A program made the translations under genes and the position numbers. Below, one piece after another: positions 1-15,594 of a stretch of DNA of 64,000 nucleotides (the first letter of the stretch is position 1; each line of letters opens with the position of its first letter). Location of the stretch: assembly GCA_002104895.1 (NCBI GenBank), contig MCFG01000305.1:22425-86424 (forward strand), in the 5' to 3' direction. The notes beneath the pieces were generated by a model. It ran no database searches, was not told the DNA's origin, and saw nothing but the letters and a program-made list of their open reading frames with translations. Source of the DNA: Anaeromyces robustus (taxonomy: Eukaryota > Neocallimastigomycota > Neocallimastigomycetes > Neocallimastigales > Neocallimastigaceae).

Positions 1-2628
1 AATATAGAGTGGGATATTAATGGTGAAATTAGTATTGAGGAAATTCGATCAGCTATTTCTGATATCCCTAAATTTAAAGCTTCAGGTCCTGATGATGTTC
101 CTATTGAATTTTTTAAAGCTATTTCTACTGATTTTGGAAACTCCGATGACTCTTCTGATATTACTAATTATGGTCTCTCTTTTCTACATTTATTTTACAA
201 CCGTATTTGGGATGGTGACTTTCCGGATTTATGGAATACTGCTTGTATTGTTTCTATCCCTAAAAAAGGAGACTTATATGACTGTAATAATTATAGAGGT
301 ATATCCCTGATCAATAACTGCATTAAAATTATCTCAAAAATTGTTACTACCAGAATCTCAACATATGCTTACAAGAATAATTTCATTAGACCTGAACAAT
401 TTGGTTTTCGTAATAAAGAAGAATGTATCAGTTTATTTGTCTCCATTCGTACTATATGTCAGACCAGACAGAATATGGGAAAAGATACTTATTTGGCTTT
501 TTTAGACCTTAAAAAAGCTTATGATTCAGTTCCTATTTATAATATTCTGAATAAACTTGAATGCTTAGGAATTAGAGGAAAATGTTATAATTTCCTTAAA
601 AACTTATACTTATCTTCCAAAGCTTGTGTGAAACTTGACTCTCAATATTCGGATACTTTCAATATTGAGAAAGGTGTTAGACAGGGTTGTCCCCTCTCTC
701 CTATCTTATTTAACCTTTTCATCAACGATATTTTTCGAGATTGTAACGAATATGGAGTTTGTATTGATAACGAATACTGTTGTGGGGGCCTCTTTGCCGA
801 TGATATTGTCCTTTGTGCACCTACTAGAAGTAAACTAAATAAGCTTTTGAAAAAAGTTAATGATTGGGCTAAATTTAACCTTATGGAATTCGGAATTGGT
901 AAATGTGGAACTACGGTTGTAAAAGCAGAAAATTCTAAAGTTAAAGGTGACCCTACCTTTTACCTTGCTGGTCAAATTATTCCAAAAACTAATTGTTATA
1001 CGTATTTGGGAATTCCTTTTGATAGTGATTTATCTCTTAAACCGATAATTAAATCGACGAATAATAAAGTTAGGAAAGCGCTTTTTTCTGTTAGAGGATT
1101 TTTAATTAATCCTTATATGCCTATATCCTTCAAGAAATCAGTTTTTAATTCGGTTGTTGTCAGTCAAGTATCATACGTTGCACCTTTACTTGGATCTAAT
1201 AAAACTAGAACAAACGGTGCTCAAAGGCTAATTAATAAAGGACTCTCTTGGATTGCAGGTCTTAGGAAGCGCTCTTCCTTCATATCTTTATATAGTGTAT
1301 CTAAAGATCTTAATATTCCTCCTCTTTCTGCCAAATGTGCCATTGCTCAAGATAAATGTTTTAAGAGATGGGCAGACTCTAATTGTATTATTTCCAAGTT
1401 AGTTACTATTATTCCGAAGATGAGAAAATACACATGGGCTAAAGAAAGCAGAACTTTATCAAAGAAACTTTCTAAAATTGGCTCTAGAGAAGATATTTTG
1501 ACTTTTTATTGGAATAGAGATGTCAAAAAAGACTCCGTTAAAGCTGTTACCTATTGTGATAATCACCTTGAATTATCTCGTGATTATTTACATCTTGAAC
1601 TTGAATACCCTAACTTGGCTTATGGCTTTAATTGGCTCCTCAAAATACGTAGTGGTTATAAATTCAATAGTGAAATTGCTAAAGCCGCTAAACTTGTATC
1701 TGACTCTTGCCCTGATTACTGTCCTTGTTGTAAAGGCGGTAGTCAAACCTTCGAACATTGGATTTTAGAATGCCCAACATTCGATCATTGGCGTTCTAAG
1801 TTATTTGGCAATCTTGAAACCATTTATTTGTATGTTAATCGAAAACCTTTAGTTAGTTCTGATAATATCAACTTTTCTAATAATTTTAATAATAACTACA
1901 ATAATAATATTTATGATAATATCTATAATAATAATAGCAGTAGTAATAGTAATATTAATATTAATAGTAATAATAATGGTAATAGCAATGATAATAGTAA
2001 TATTAATAATGTTAGTAATAGTAATAGTACTAGCTTATCTACATATTTTCTATACAACTACTCTCAATTCATTAATAATTTAACTATCAACAACATTTTT
2101 TTTGGTTTTAATTACTTCAACAATTTCTCCTCCTTGGAGAATTCTTCACGAAATAGTACTTTCTTAGTTTCTAATAGTTTTATTCATTATGTTAGTTTAA
2201 CTTACAACTTAAATAATACTTTCAGTTATAGTATCAACAACAATAATAATAGTTTAAATAATAGTATTAATTATAATAATTTAGTTAGTAATGCTTCAAG
2301 TGGGGTAAATTTTCATTCCAACTCGTTGGAATGGAGTAGGGTATATTATTTCCTTCTTGGTGGAAGAGTTAATCATTATAACTTGGGGAAAGAGGAGTGG
2401 AACAGTCTTTGTAAGGCGCAACTTAAACCTAGCACCTTTTCGGATGTTCCACTTTTGGTACGTACATCCGCACTTTTACTTAGAATTATGCCTACTGTTA
2501 GTGGCCAGATCTGGTCATTATTCAATAGGTATCCCAACAATCTAACCAAGAGCGTCGAAGCTGACAATTCAGTAGGACAAGACAGTAGGTCACACGCATC
2601 TAATAATGATAATAACTTTCCAACTTGA
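1..2628 (+). CDS. LINE reverse transcriptase, 5' partial
   Basis: Frame 1 is open from the first base to the TGA at 2626-2628, so the protein starts outside the window; the Met at 475 is internal. Visible reverse-transcriptase landmarks in order are the KASGPDDVP block (about 79-105), the NNYRGISL block (about 280-310), QFGFR (about 400), FLDLKKAYDSV (about 500), RQGCPLSP (about 680) and the catalytic FADD box (793-804, Asp codons at 799 and 802). A C-terminal CxxC...HW..EC zinc-knuckle-like segment lies at about 1720-1790, as in many LINE proteins. Between about 1860 and 2300 there is an Asn/Ser-rich low-complexity insertion of roughly 140 residues before the conserved tail resumes with EWSRVYYFLLGGR. 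The protein would copy the element RNA at the nicked target. Confidence 0.92.
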   Translation, partial: NIEWDINGEISIEEIRSAISDIPKFKASGPDDVPIEFFKAISTDFGNSDDSSDITNYGLSFLHLFYNRIWDGDFPDLWNTACIVSIPKKGDLYDCNNYRGISLINNCIKIISKIVTTRISTYAYKNNFIRPEQFGFRNKEECISLFVSIRTICQTRQNMGKDTYLAFLDLKKAYDSVPIYNILNKLECLGIRGKCYNFLKNLYLSSKACVKLDSQYSDTFNIEKGVRQGCPLSPILFNLFINDIFRDCNEYGVCIDNEYCCGGLFADDIVLCAPTRSKLNKLLKKVNDWAKFNLMEFGIGKCGTTVVKAENSKVKGDPTFYLAGQIIPKTNCYTYLGIPFDSDLSLKPIIKSTNNKVRKALFSVRGFLINPYMPISFKKSVFNSVVVSQVSYVAPLLGSNKTRTNGAQRLINKGLSWIAGLRKRSSFISLYSVSKDLNIPPLSAKCAIAQDKCFKRWADSNCIISKLVTIIPKMRKYTWAKESRTLSKKLSKIGSREDILTFYWNRDVKKDSVKAVTYCDNHLELSRDYLHLELEYPNLAYGFNWLLKIRSGYKFNSEIAKAAKLVSDSCPDYCPCCKGGSQTFEHWILECPTFDHWRSKLFGNLETIYLYVNRKPLVSSDNINFSNNFNNNYNNNIYDNIYNNNSSSNSNININSNNNGNSNDNSNINNVSNSNSTSLSTYFLYNYSQFINNLTINNIFFGFNYFNNFSSLENSSRNSTFLVSNSFIHYVSLTYNLNNTFSYSINNNNNSLNNSINYNNLVSNASSGVNFHSNSLEWSRVYYFLLGGRVNHYNLGKEEWNSLCKAQLKPSTFSDVPLLVRTSALLLRIMPTVSGQIWSLFNRYPNNLTKSVEADNSVGQDSRSHASNNDNNFPT

Positions 2629-2795
2629 TTTAATTTAATAATATACACTATACCATATGAAGTAATTATAAATTATTACTATCTATTAAATAATAAATTA
2701 TTATTCTTTATTAGATTAAGTTTTAATATGTACAATTACTTTATAACATGTACTTTTTAAATTAAATTTAAATAAAATTTTCATTATTTTATTGC

Positions 2796-2853
<58 letters not shown>
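1..2853 (+). mobile_element. Non-LTR retrotransposon (LINE), 3' portion with poly(A) tail
   Basis: The element enters from the left window edge, so its 5' end (presumably with the endonuclease domain) is not visible. It contains a reverse-transcriptase ORF ending at 2628, an AT-rich 3' UTR, and an uninterrupted run of 57 A at 2797-2853, the hallmark of target-primed insertion from an RNA. The long, clean A-run and the open reading frame suggest a recent insertion. The target-site duplication cannot be tested because the left end is outside the window. Confidence 0.93.
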
Positions 2854-2859
<6 letters not shown>

Positions 2860-3545
2860 AATTAAATAATTTTAAATAGTTATTTAATATTTAATATATA
2901 GCAATATAAACTAATATATTATAGAATATGTGAATTATTATGTATAATATATTTAGCTATATAATAATAATAAATTATTACTATATTTTGATTATACTTT
3001 AATATTTATGTAATTTATTAATAAAAATACAATTTATATAATTTATTAATATTTATTAATAAAAACTTATATATTTTAAAAATTAATTTTATATGTTAAA
3101 ATACCATTTTTAGTGAATTTTATGTAATATACTATATAAATGAGAATATTAAAGTTACATATAATAATATATATTATAAAATATATAAAAATAAAAGAAC
3201 TATTTAATTTAATATAATAAAGAATAAATTTTTAATATATAATAATAACTAAAATATAAATTTTTTAAAATATATTATTGTTACACATATTGGTTTTATA
3301 TCATTGAACAGGAATTTGTTCTTTTCATTCATGATCCCTAAACATGGATTATTAGTAGATTGTTGGAATTTCATAGCAAATATATCAATAATATCAATAA
3401 TATTTATGTCATATCTAAACATTTCATTCCAAACGTAGAGAACTATTTTATAATCAGAATTAACTACAAAGACCCTTATACTTAAACTCATTAAACTAAT
3501 TGCCGAAAAACTAACAAATCCAAGATTAAATAATGTATTACTAAT
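2854..3545. other. AT-rich spacer with a weak minus-strand ORF
   Basis: The first 390 bases are plain AT-rich DNA. At 3249-3578 the minus strand holds a 109-codon ORF with a hydrophobic centre that I do not recognise. Its base composition is less AT-extreme than the flanks, so it may be a remnant of a gene or of the leader region of the neighbouring LINE relic on the plus strand. I would not call a gene here. Confidence 0.4.
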
Positions 3546-3738
3546 AAAATTTGTAGAATTAAGACAATCAACCCTCATATTTCAAGAATTACTAATAATA
3601 TTCTTTCATCACTTAATACTGACTTCTATAAACATCTCAATCGTAACTCTTCATCCCTTAACTTTTGTGTTAATTGGAACATAAATGGATGGAATAGTGA
3701 AAACGAGATGATCTTTTATATTTCAATCATACTTTGAT
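3546..3738 (+). pseudogene. LINE endonuclease-domain relic
   Basis: The plus strand reads as about 55 residues of the start of a LINE endonuclease: a Ser/Asn-rich leader followed by the NWNINGWNSE block (about 3669-3700), which matches the N-terminal N-W/x-N-G signature of APE-type endonucleases. After this block the frame shifts (about 3700), the next frame begins RDDLL and soon hits stops. No reverse-transcriptase region follows, so this is a dead fragment of an element of the same broad class as the one at 1-2853. Identification rests on one short motif. Confidence 0.45.
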
Positions 3739-3990
3739 TCTTCTTTCATTATTTATAAAAGGTGTATAGACTCTAAAACTGGTAAATTAACTTCCATTAT
3801 ATATAAAAAGTGTTTAGACTCCGAAATTGGTAAACTAATAAATAAATTAGAAATGTTATATCATTCAGAATGTGGTAATATTATGTACATTAATATTACC
3901 AAGTCTTATATTACTAATAAATATGAAAATGATATAACTAATAATCATGTCAAAGAAATATATTTAAAAAATATGGATTTAAACATTTAA
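3739..3990 (+). pseudogene. Unrecognised coding remnant with a 48-bp tandem duplication
   Basis: Two adjacent imperfect copies of a 48-bp unit (3751-3798 and 3799-3843) encode related peptides of the form YK-R/K-C-x-DS-x-x-GKL. The second copy continues in frame for about 45 more codons to a TAA at 3988-3990. The region is richer in G and C than its surroundings and reads like protein, but there is no start codon and I do not recognise the family. It is probably the tail of a lost gene. Confidence 0.3.
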
Positions 3991-4663
3991 ATGAATATAC
4001 TATTGATACTTTTCCATTTCTTGATAAATCACAAATGTTATGCTTTTTTAAATATAAAAGTTATTGAGTTTTCAAATATAATTAAGTATAAGTTTTTATT
4101 ATTTAATTTATTTTTTTTAAAAAGAAAATTAAAATTTGTAATAAAAATAGTTTTTTTTTTTTTTTTTTTTTTTTTTGAATAATAAAGATTTTTTAATTTT
4201 ATTTTAATATTATTATTATATTGTTAATTTTTAATTGTGTTACTTATAGTTGAAATAATTCAAAGAATATTCTTTTTTTTATTTTATTTTTATAACAAAT
4301 AAAAAATATTTTTTAAAAAGAAACAATTCTATCATATTTTTCAAAATTGCTAAATATTTTTATCAAATTTTTATTTGTTAACAATTTTTATTGATAGCTT
4401 TATTTTTATTTTTATTTTTATTTTAAATATTTATTATTTAATAATTTATTTATATTCTTTTAAAAATTATTAATTTTATACACTTTATTATTTTATTTTT
4501 ATATTTAAATAAATAAAGTAGTATTTTAATAAAGTATTATAAATTAAAAACCATTATTTTTTAGTTATAAATTATTTTATATTAATTACTCTTTTTAATG
4601 ACATAATATATTTATTATTAAAATAATAATATTAAAGATAAAGTTGAAGTAATTTATAAAGTA
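3991..4663. other. AT-rich spacer
   Basis: Long T and A runs (for example about 4151-4176) and no credible coding signal on either strand. Confidence 0.6.
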
Positions 4664-5294
4664 TTATTTTTTAATAGTATCAGCATCATTTGTAAATTGT
4701 AAAGATCTACATTCATCACTTCTAATATTTTAACTACATTATTAAATGAATTTAATTTATTGTAGGTATATGAACCATTAGTAAATGATAAACTTTCATC
4801 AGCTAATAAATAATCGATCTTTATTTTTTTAGATACTTCAATATAAGAGTCTGTACAGATTTTCGTTTGACAAATATTTTGAATAATTATTATCATTAAC
4901 TTCACTAATTATAGCTATACCAAATGGGCATAAATTATTTTTTTTGTCAGTTAAACAAGTTAATTTCTTATTAATTACTGAATATTCCATAAGATTTGAT
5001 TGATAATAGTCTTTAATTGTAGGATAATTTTTACAGATAGGAAAATAATCTAAAAGATATTTATAAAATCTCTGTCTTTTTTTAGATTTAAAACTAGAAT
5101 ATACTTGTTTATAATTATGAGTAACTTCTTCTGTGCATTCACTATATTCTAAATTATTTTGCTCTTTTATGTAAGCTTCACTTAATCTCTCAAAAAGTTT
5201 TCATCAAAGTGTGAATATCTTTTTTAATAGTAACATTATAAGTATTTCAAGAAATAATATTTACTAAACAATAAAGTATATTAAAAATCTTCAT
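4664..5294 (-). pseudogene. Broken secreted-protein gene
   Basis: Read on the minus strand from the ATG at 5294, the first 15 codons form a signal peptide (MKIFNILYCLVNIIS), followed directly by an in-frame TGA. A second break lies near 5195-5215, after which about 110 codons are open and protein-like (about 5190-4880: charged, with Cys residues in a C-PFGIAII context). Two further frame changes, near 4880 and near 4715, are needed to reach a TAA at 4664. Reassembled by eye, the parts describe a secreted Cys-containing protein of about 200 residues of no family I know. I judge it a decayed lineage-specific secreted protein. Confidence 0.55.
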
Positions 5295-5420
5295 ATTAAA
5301 ATTTTATATTTATATATCAATTATATATAAATATTATTATTTTATTATGTTTTATTAATACAAAATCAATTTTAGAACTAATATTTTCTTTTGAATATTT
5401 TTTTTGTTAATTTAATCTTT

Positions 5421-5762
5421 GTTGAAAGATAGAAAAAAAATTATAAAAAAAAATGCTCTTGAAAGATAGAAAAAAAAATTAAAAAAAATATTGTTGAAAG
5501 ATAGAAAAAAAAATTAAAAAAAATATTGTTGAAAGATAGAAAAAAAAAAATTAAAAAAAAAAAATACTGTTGAAAAATAGAAAAAAAAATTAAAAAAAAA
5601 AAAAAAAAATACTGTTGAAAGATATAAAAAAAATTAAAAAAAAAAAAAAATATTGTTGAAAGATAGAAAAAAAAAAAAAAAAAAATATTGTTGAAAGATA
5701 GAAAAAAAATTAAAAAAAAAAATATTGTTGAAAGATAGAAAAAAAACATTTAAAAAAAAAAA
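5421..5762. repeat. Minisatellite, about nine units of 34-45 bp
   Basis: Units begin with GTTGAAAGATAG (one starts with CTTG, one has GAAAAATAG) and continue with A-runs broken by ATT. They start near 5421, 5458, 5492, 5529, 5569, 5614, 5655, 5690 and 5727. Length variation is confined to the A-runs, as expected from slippage. Confidence 0.85.
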
Positions 5763-5802
5763 TACTTTATTACATTATTTATAATATGCATATATTAAGA
5801 TT

Positions 5803-5967
5803 TTAATAATCTGAATCAAATCTAAGTCCATATATTGGTTTATGAGCTCAGTTTTCATCAGCAACTGATAATACCTGTATTACAAAATCAGTTGGAGTAT
5901 GATTATATCCACTACAGTACACTTTAATAACAAAGCAGAAAATTAAAACAAAAAATTTTAAGTTCAT
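5803..5967 (-). pseudogene. Small secreted peptide gene with one in-frame TGA
   Basis: From the ATG at 5967 the minus strand encodes a clear signal peptide (MNLKFFVLIFCFVIKVYC) and a short polar mature part, with one in-frame TGA at codon 40 and then a TAA at 5803. The frame otherwise stays open across 55 codons, so the TGA is most simply a TGG-to-TGA mutation in a dead or dying gene. A functional 39-residue peptide cannot be excluded. No recognised family. Confidence 0.4.
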
Positions 5968-6455
5968 ATTAAATAATAATAATTTATTAATTTTTTTTTT
6001 TTTAAAAAATATAATTACTCTTTAAAATGAAATACGAAATTTCATTTATTAATTAAAAGATTTTTATATATTAAAATTTATTTACTTATTTTGTTTTATT
6101 TCTATTAATAGCACAAATTTCACTTGCTTTATATATATATATATTTTTTTTACTTTTAAATTAATAAAAGATAAATTATATATATTTGACAATAAAAATA
6201 TAAATATAAAAGTGATATAACGTAAATTAAATTTAATAATTAATTATAGAAATTTTAATAAAATTATTTCAATTTACAATAATATTTATTCATACATATT
6301 CAAATTGAATTAATGTATTTTTAGTATTATCGATCCTTTAATTTATTTTTAATTCATTTAATTACGTTTTAAATCCATTTTTTAAAAATAAAAAAAAAAT
6401 AAAGAAAAAAAAATAATAAGTTATTGTGAAAAAGATATTAATAATAAAAAGCAGA
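5968..6455. other. AT-rich spacer
   Basis: No coding signal, RNA gene or organised repeat seen. Confidence 0.6.
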
Positions 6456-7013
6456 TATCCAGAATTATTTTCTATATTAAAAAATATAAAAGTATTAGAA
6501 TTTACAATTATAGTATACAAGTTCTTCCAAATAAATTATGACAGTTAGAAAATTTAAAGGTTTTAGAAATTCGTAATGGTAAATTGAAAATACTTCAGAA
6601 GAAATAAAAAAAATTAAAAAATTAAAAAACTAAAAAATTTAAAAATTAAAAAAATTAGATCAATTAATAATTAATTGTTGTAAAGTGAGAAATATTCCCA
6701 AAAAAATAAAATATTTGAAATATTTAACATTTTTAAATCTTTCTTATACGTATTTAACTTCACTTCCAAAAGAATTTGGAATTTAGAAAATTTAATTAGT
6801 ATAATGATTTGGTATACGAAATTACAAATACTTCCGAAGGAAATAGGTAAAATAGCTAATTTAGAAAAATTAAATAAAAGAGAAAATAAAAATGAAGGTA
6901 ATGGTGAAAATAACAATATAAATGATGACACTACTACTAATAATAATAATACAGATGATGACATTCCTACTGATAATAATCCATTAAATGATAATTATTT
7001 ATTTAAAGATTGA
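6456..7013 (+). pseudogene. Leucine-rich-repeat protein pseudogene
   Basis: Several consecutive LRRs of the LPKEIGxLxNLExL type can be read on the plus strand, but only by changing frame near 6525, 6595 and 6785 and passing a TGA near 6540. The last open stretch (6804-7013) carries one LRR (LQILPKEIGKIANLEKL) and then an Asn/Asp-rich tail ending at a TGA. The repeats are contiguous, without introns, unlike the one-repeat-per-exon gene at 43.7 kb, so this is a different branch of the LRR family. Confidence 0.65.
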
Positions 7014-9554
7014 GATAATATTAGAAATAATATTAAAAATATAAAAAAAAAAAAATGCGGGAAAATATATTGAAGAAATTCATAAAGTAGTGAAAAACAA
7101 TGTATTCCATTAATTAGTGTAAATCTATAAAATAATATATAATTATTAATTTTTTAATTTTTTAAATACAAGAGATTATTTACTACTTTTAATTAAAAAA
7201 AATTTACTAATTAACTGTTTATAAAATAAATTAATATAATATTAAAATTCTTTCATCCAATAATATTATTTTTTTTTATATTTAAAATTTAATTTATTTT
7301 TTTTATAACATTTAATTTTTTGAAAAAACTAAAATAAAAATTTTTTATCTTTGTTATCTTTGTTACCATGTATTTATTATATATTTAATTGTATAGCCAC
7401 CACTTTTGGAAAATTTTTAAATAAAAGTTATATAGTTTTTTATGATAAATTTATGAAATTTTATAATATTTCATAACTTTATGATAAAAATATAAAATTT
7501 TATCATAAAACTATATGGTATTTTTATTTCATATAGTATTGGTATATTTTAACATTAAAACTAAACTGAAGAAAAAAATTATAACTATTATTATATTTCA
7601 TAAAAGCGCCTAGAATGTACAACTCATATATCAAATTATATATATTAGATTTACATATTCATAATCAAAAATTGAAATATTAATACAAATATAAACACAC
7701 ACTTATTTTACACAATTTATATAACAATAACAAAAAATAAATTTAATAAATTTAATTACATAAAATATTTAAGAATATACGAATTGTTTTTTTAAATATT
7801 TTTATGTAATTAAATTGTCGAATATTTCGTATAATCATTTATTCAGTATTATTTTATAAAATATTAAATATTTAAAATTTTTATAGGTTATTAGTTTTAT
7901 TTACCCCTCAAAAAAATAAATATATATTTTTATATATTTATTATTTAATATTTAAAATATTTTTATATATATTTATAATTCAACCTATTATAATATAATT
8001 TATATAGTTATTATAAAATAAAAGTGTAATGAAATCGTTGGATTTTTATCATTTTGAGAAATATTTTATTTGTTTGAAAATCTTTTTTTTTTTGTTCAAA
8101 AATAATCAATAAAAGAATATGAAACATGAATAATAATATAAAAAATACTTATTACTAAACTATAAATAAAGAAGTATTTCTTATTTAAAGAGGTATTTTT
8201 AACATATATTGAATTAATATATAAAATTTTTATGTAATTTATATATAATTGTATAGGTTTAAGCGTCAAAACAATGATACATTAATGAATAAAAAAAAGT
8301 TTTTCGATTAAATTGTCAAAGTGATAATACATAACTGTATATGAAAGCTTATACTTAAATGATATATATACATTATCATGTATTTAATTCAATTAAAAAT
8401 ATAATATATATACAAAAAAATTTAACCAAATGAAAAGTTTTTTATAAATAATTAATTATAAAATCCATTTTAATTCTTTTCTTAATAAAGTTGTATATAC
8501 AACTATATAATTTATTAGATTTTAAATGATATTATTCATTTTTTTATAAATTAATTTATTAATTTATTAATTATTTTTGTTTGTTTATTAATTTATTATA
8601 TTATTATATCTATTACTATTATTATCATATTAAAAAATACAACATTATTTTTAATTACATATTTTATTTTGTTAATAAAAACAAGTAATTATTAATATTT
8701 ATATTTAAAATACTAATAAAAAAATTATTTAAATAATTAAATATAAAATATATGATAATTAAATTAATGTGAAATGTAAAAACATATTTTGGTATTTTTA
8801 ATTATAATAATAATTAAAAAAAATTTTTTTTATTATTATTTTTTTATCAATTATGATATAAAACCAAAATATTTTTTTATTGGATATAATTTTAATGTAT
8901 AGATTATACATAAAAAATTATTGAAAAAAAAAAAAAAGTTGATTTATACAATGAATAAAAAGAGGCAATTAAAATCATAAATTTCCCTAAAAATATTTAA
9001 AATAAATAATTAATATATATTACAATGTATTATACCATATTAAAAAATTATTATGCACTGTGATATATATTTTTTATTAAAATTATTTAACTTTTGAACT
9101 TTTTTGATTTAATTTAAAAAGACAGTAAATTTTTTTATTTGGGGTATTTCTTTTTAATTTTATTATATGTTTTTTTCAAATTTTTTTTATAAATTAAAAG
9201 TGATAGAACACATTTTTTTAAATAAATAAATTTAAAATATCGAAAAAATATTGATGATAATAATAAAAAAAAGAAAAGAATAAAAACTTTAATACGATAT
9301 TATAAAAAAAAATCTAGTTTTTTAAGAGAAATTTCATAACATATATAAAAGAACAGATATTTTTTTTTTTATTTATTAAAAAAATTAATTTTTGATTTAC
9401 TATTTATATTAAAAAAGGAAAGATTTCTTTTTTTTTTTAATTTTTTTTTCTTTTATTAAGATTGATAATCAATCTCTTAATATATATATAAAAGAATATA
9501 GGGTAAATATTAAATAATTACCCATCCAAAAAAAAAAAAAGAAAAAGAAAAAGA
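7014..9554. other. AT-rich spacer with one fold-back structure
   Basis: About 2.5 kb with no gene seen on either strand. At 7430-7516 there is an inverted repeat: the left arm at 7430-7449 pairs with the right arm at 7499-7516 apart from a 2-nt indel. The last 200 bases hold A- and T-rich tracts that probably form the promoter and leader of the gene starting at 9555. Confidence 0.6.
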
Positions 9555-14709
<5,155 letters not shown>

Positions 14710-15332
14710 TATATCTAAAATATCTATAGAAAATTTTACAGACAACATATAAAAGTCGAGAAAATAGAGATTATATCATTCATAATTATCTATTAAGATG
14801 AAATATATTATTATATAAAGAAGAAAAAAAAATTTAAATAACTTCAAATATAACTCAATCTATGTATATATATATTTATCTATAAATATAAATATTATTA
14901 TTATTATTTAATAATTCGTTTTAATTTAAATATTAAAAAAAATATATAATATTTTAATTTTTTATATATCACTTTTTTTATTTTATTATATTTTATATTA
15001 TCTATTCATATATATTAATTTCATAAGTTTTTTTTCTTTTAATTATTATATGTTTATTATAATTTTATATATATTATAATAATTATTATTATTTTTTTTT
15101 CATTGATATACATAAATATACCTATATTATAATTTTTATTTATCATAAAAATTTAAAACAAATAATATGATATATAAAATATTTATTATTAAATAAGTTT
15201 TATTAGTAAAAAAAACTTCTACTATATTTTTAATATAGTAATATTTAATAATTATAGTAATATTAATAATATTATTTATATAAATATTAAAAAAATAATA
15301 CTATTATTATTATTATTATATAAATATTAAAA
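14710..15332. other. AT-rich spacer
   Basis: 3' flank of the CotH-glycosyltransferase gene up to the retrotransposon target site. No gene or RNA seen. Confidence 0.6.
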
Positions 15333-15337
15333 AAAAT

Positions 15338-15534
15338 TGTTAACATTAGTAATAGTTTATTTTTAATTAGTAATACATTAGTAATTTACATTCTAAGAAT
15401 ATTCATGTAAATGTATATTAATAATACATATTAGCCACAAATTTTTGTATAAATACTTTATGGCTTGATACATTTTATTCATCGTAATTACCTTTTTATT
15501 ATTTTAATAAATAAACTTTTAATAAAACATAACA
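15338..15534 (+). repeat. 5' LTR of the copia element
   Basis: 197 bp, TGTTA...TAACA. A TATAAATA box at 15448-15455 is a plausible promoter element for the genomic RNA. Confidence 0.96.
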
Positions 15535-15551
15535 GATTAAGAGTCTCATTC
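15535..15551 (+). other. Primer-binding site, probably a tRNA-Lys(CUU) internal fragment
   Basis: GATTAAGAGTCTCATTC abuts the LTR. Its complement contains GAGACTCTTAATC, which fits the anticodon arm of a eukaryotic tRNA-Lys with anticodon CUU. This implies priming by a half-tRNA cut in the anticodon loop, as known for copia with initiator tRNA-Met. The tRNA match is from memory of the tRNA family and was not searched. Confidence 0.5.
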
Positions 15552-15594
15552 TGAGCATTTTCAAATTACTAGTAATCACTTTAAAACAATTGAC

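Noticed and set aside
20-310. 96-codon ORF at the left edge
   Set aside because: Out of frame with the LINE reverse transcriptase, which is open through the same bases.
4664-7013. Reassignment of TGA to Trp
   Set aside because: TGA codons occur only in remnants that also carry frameshifts; intact genes use TGG for Trp and the LINE and other frames end at TGA.
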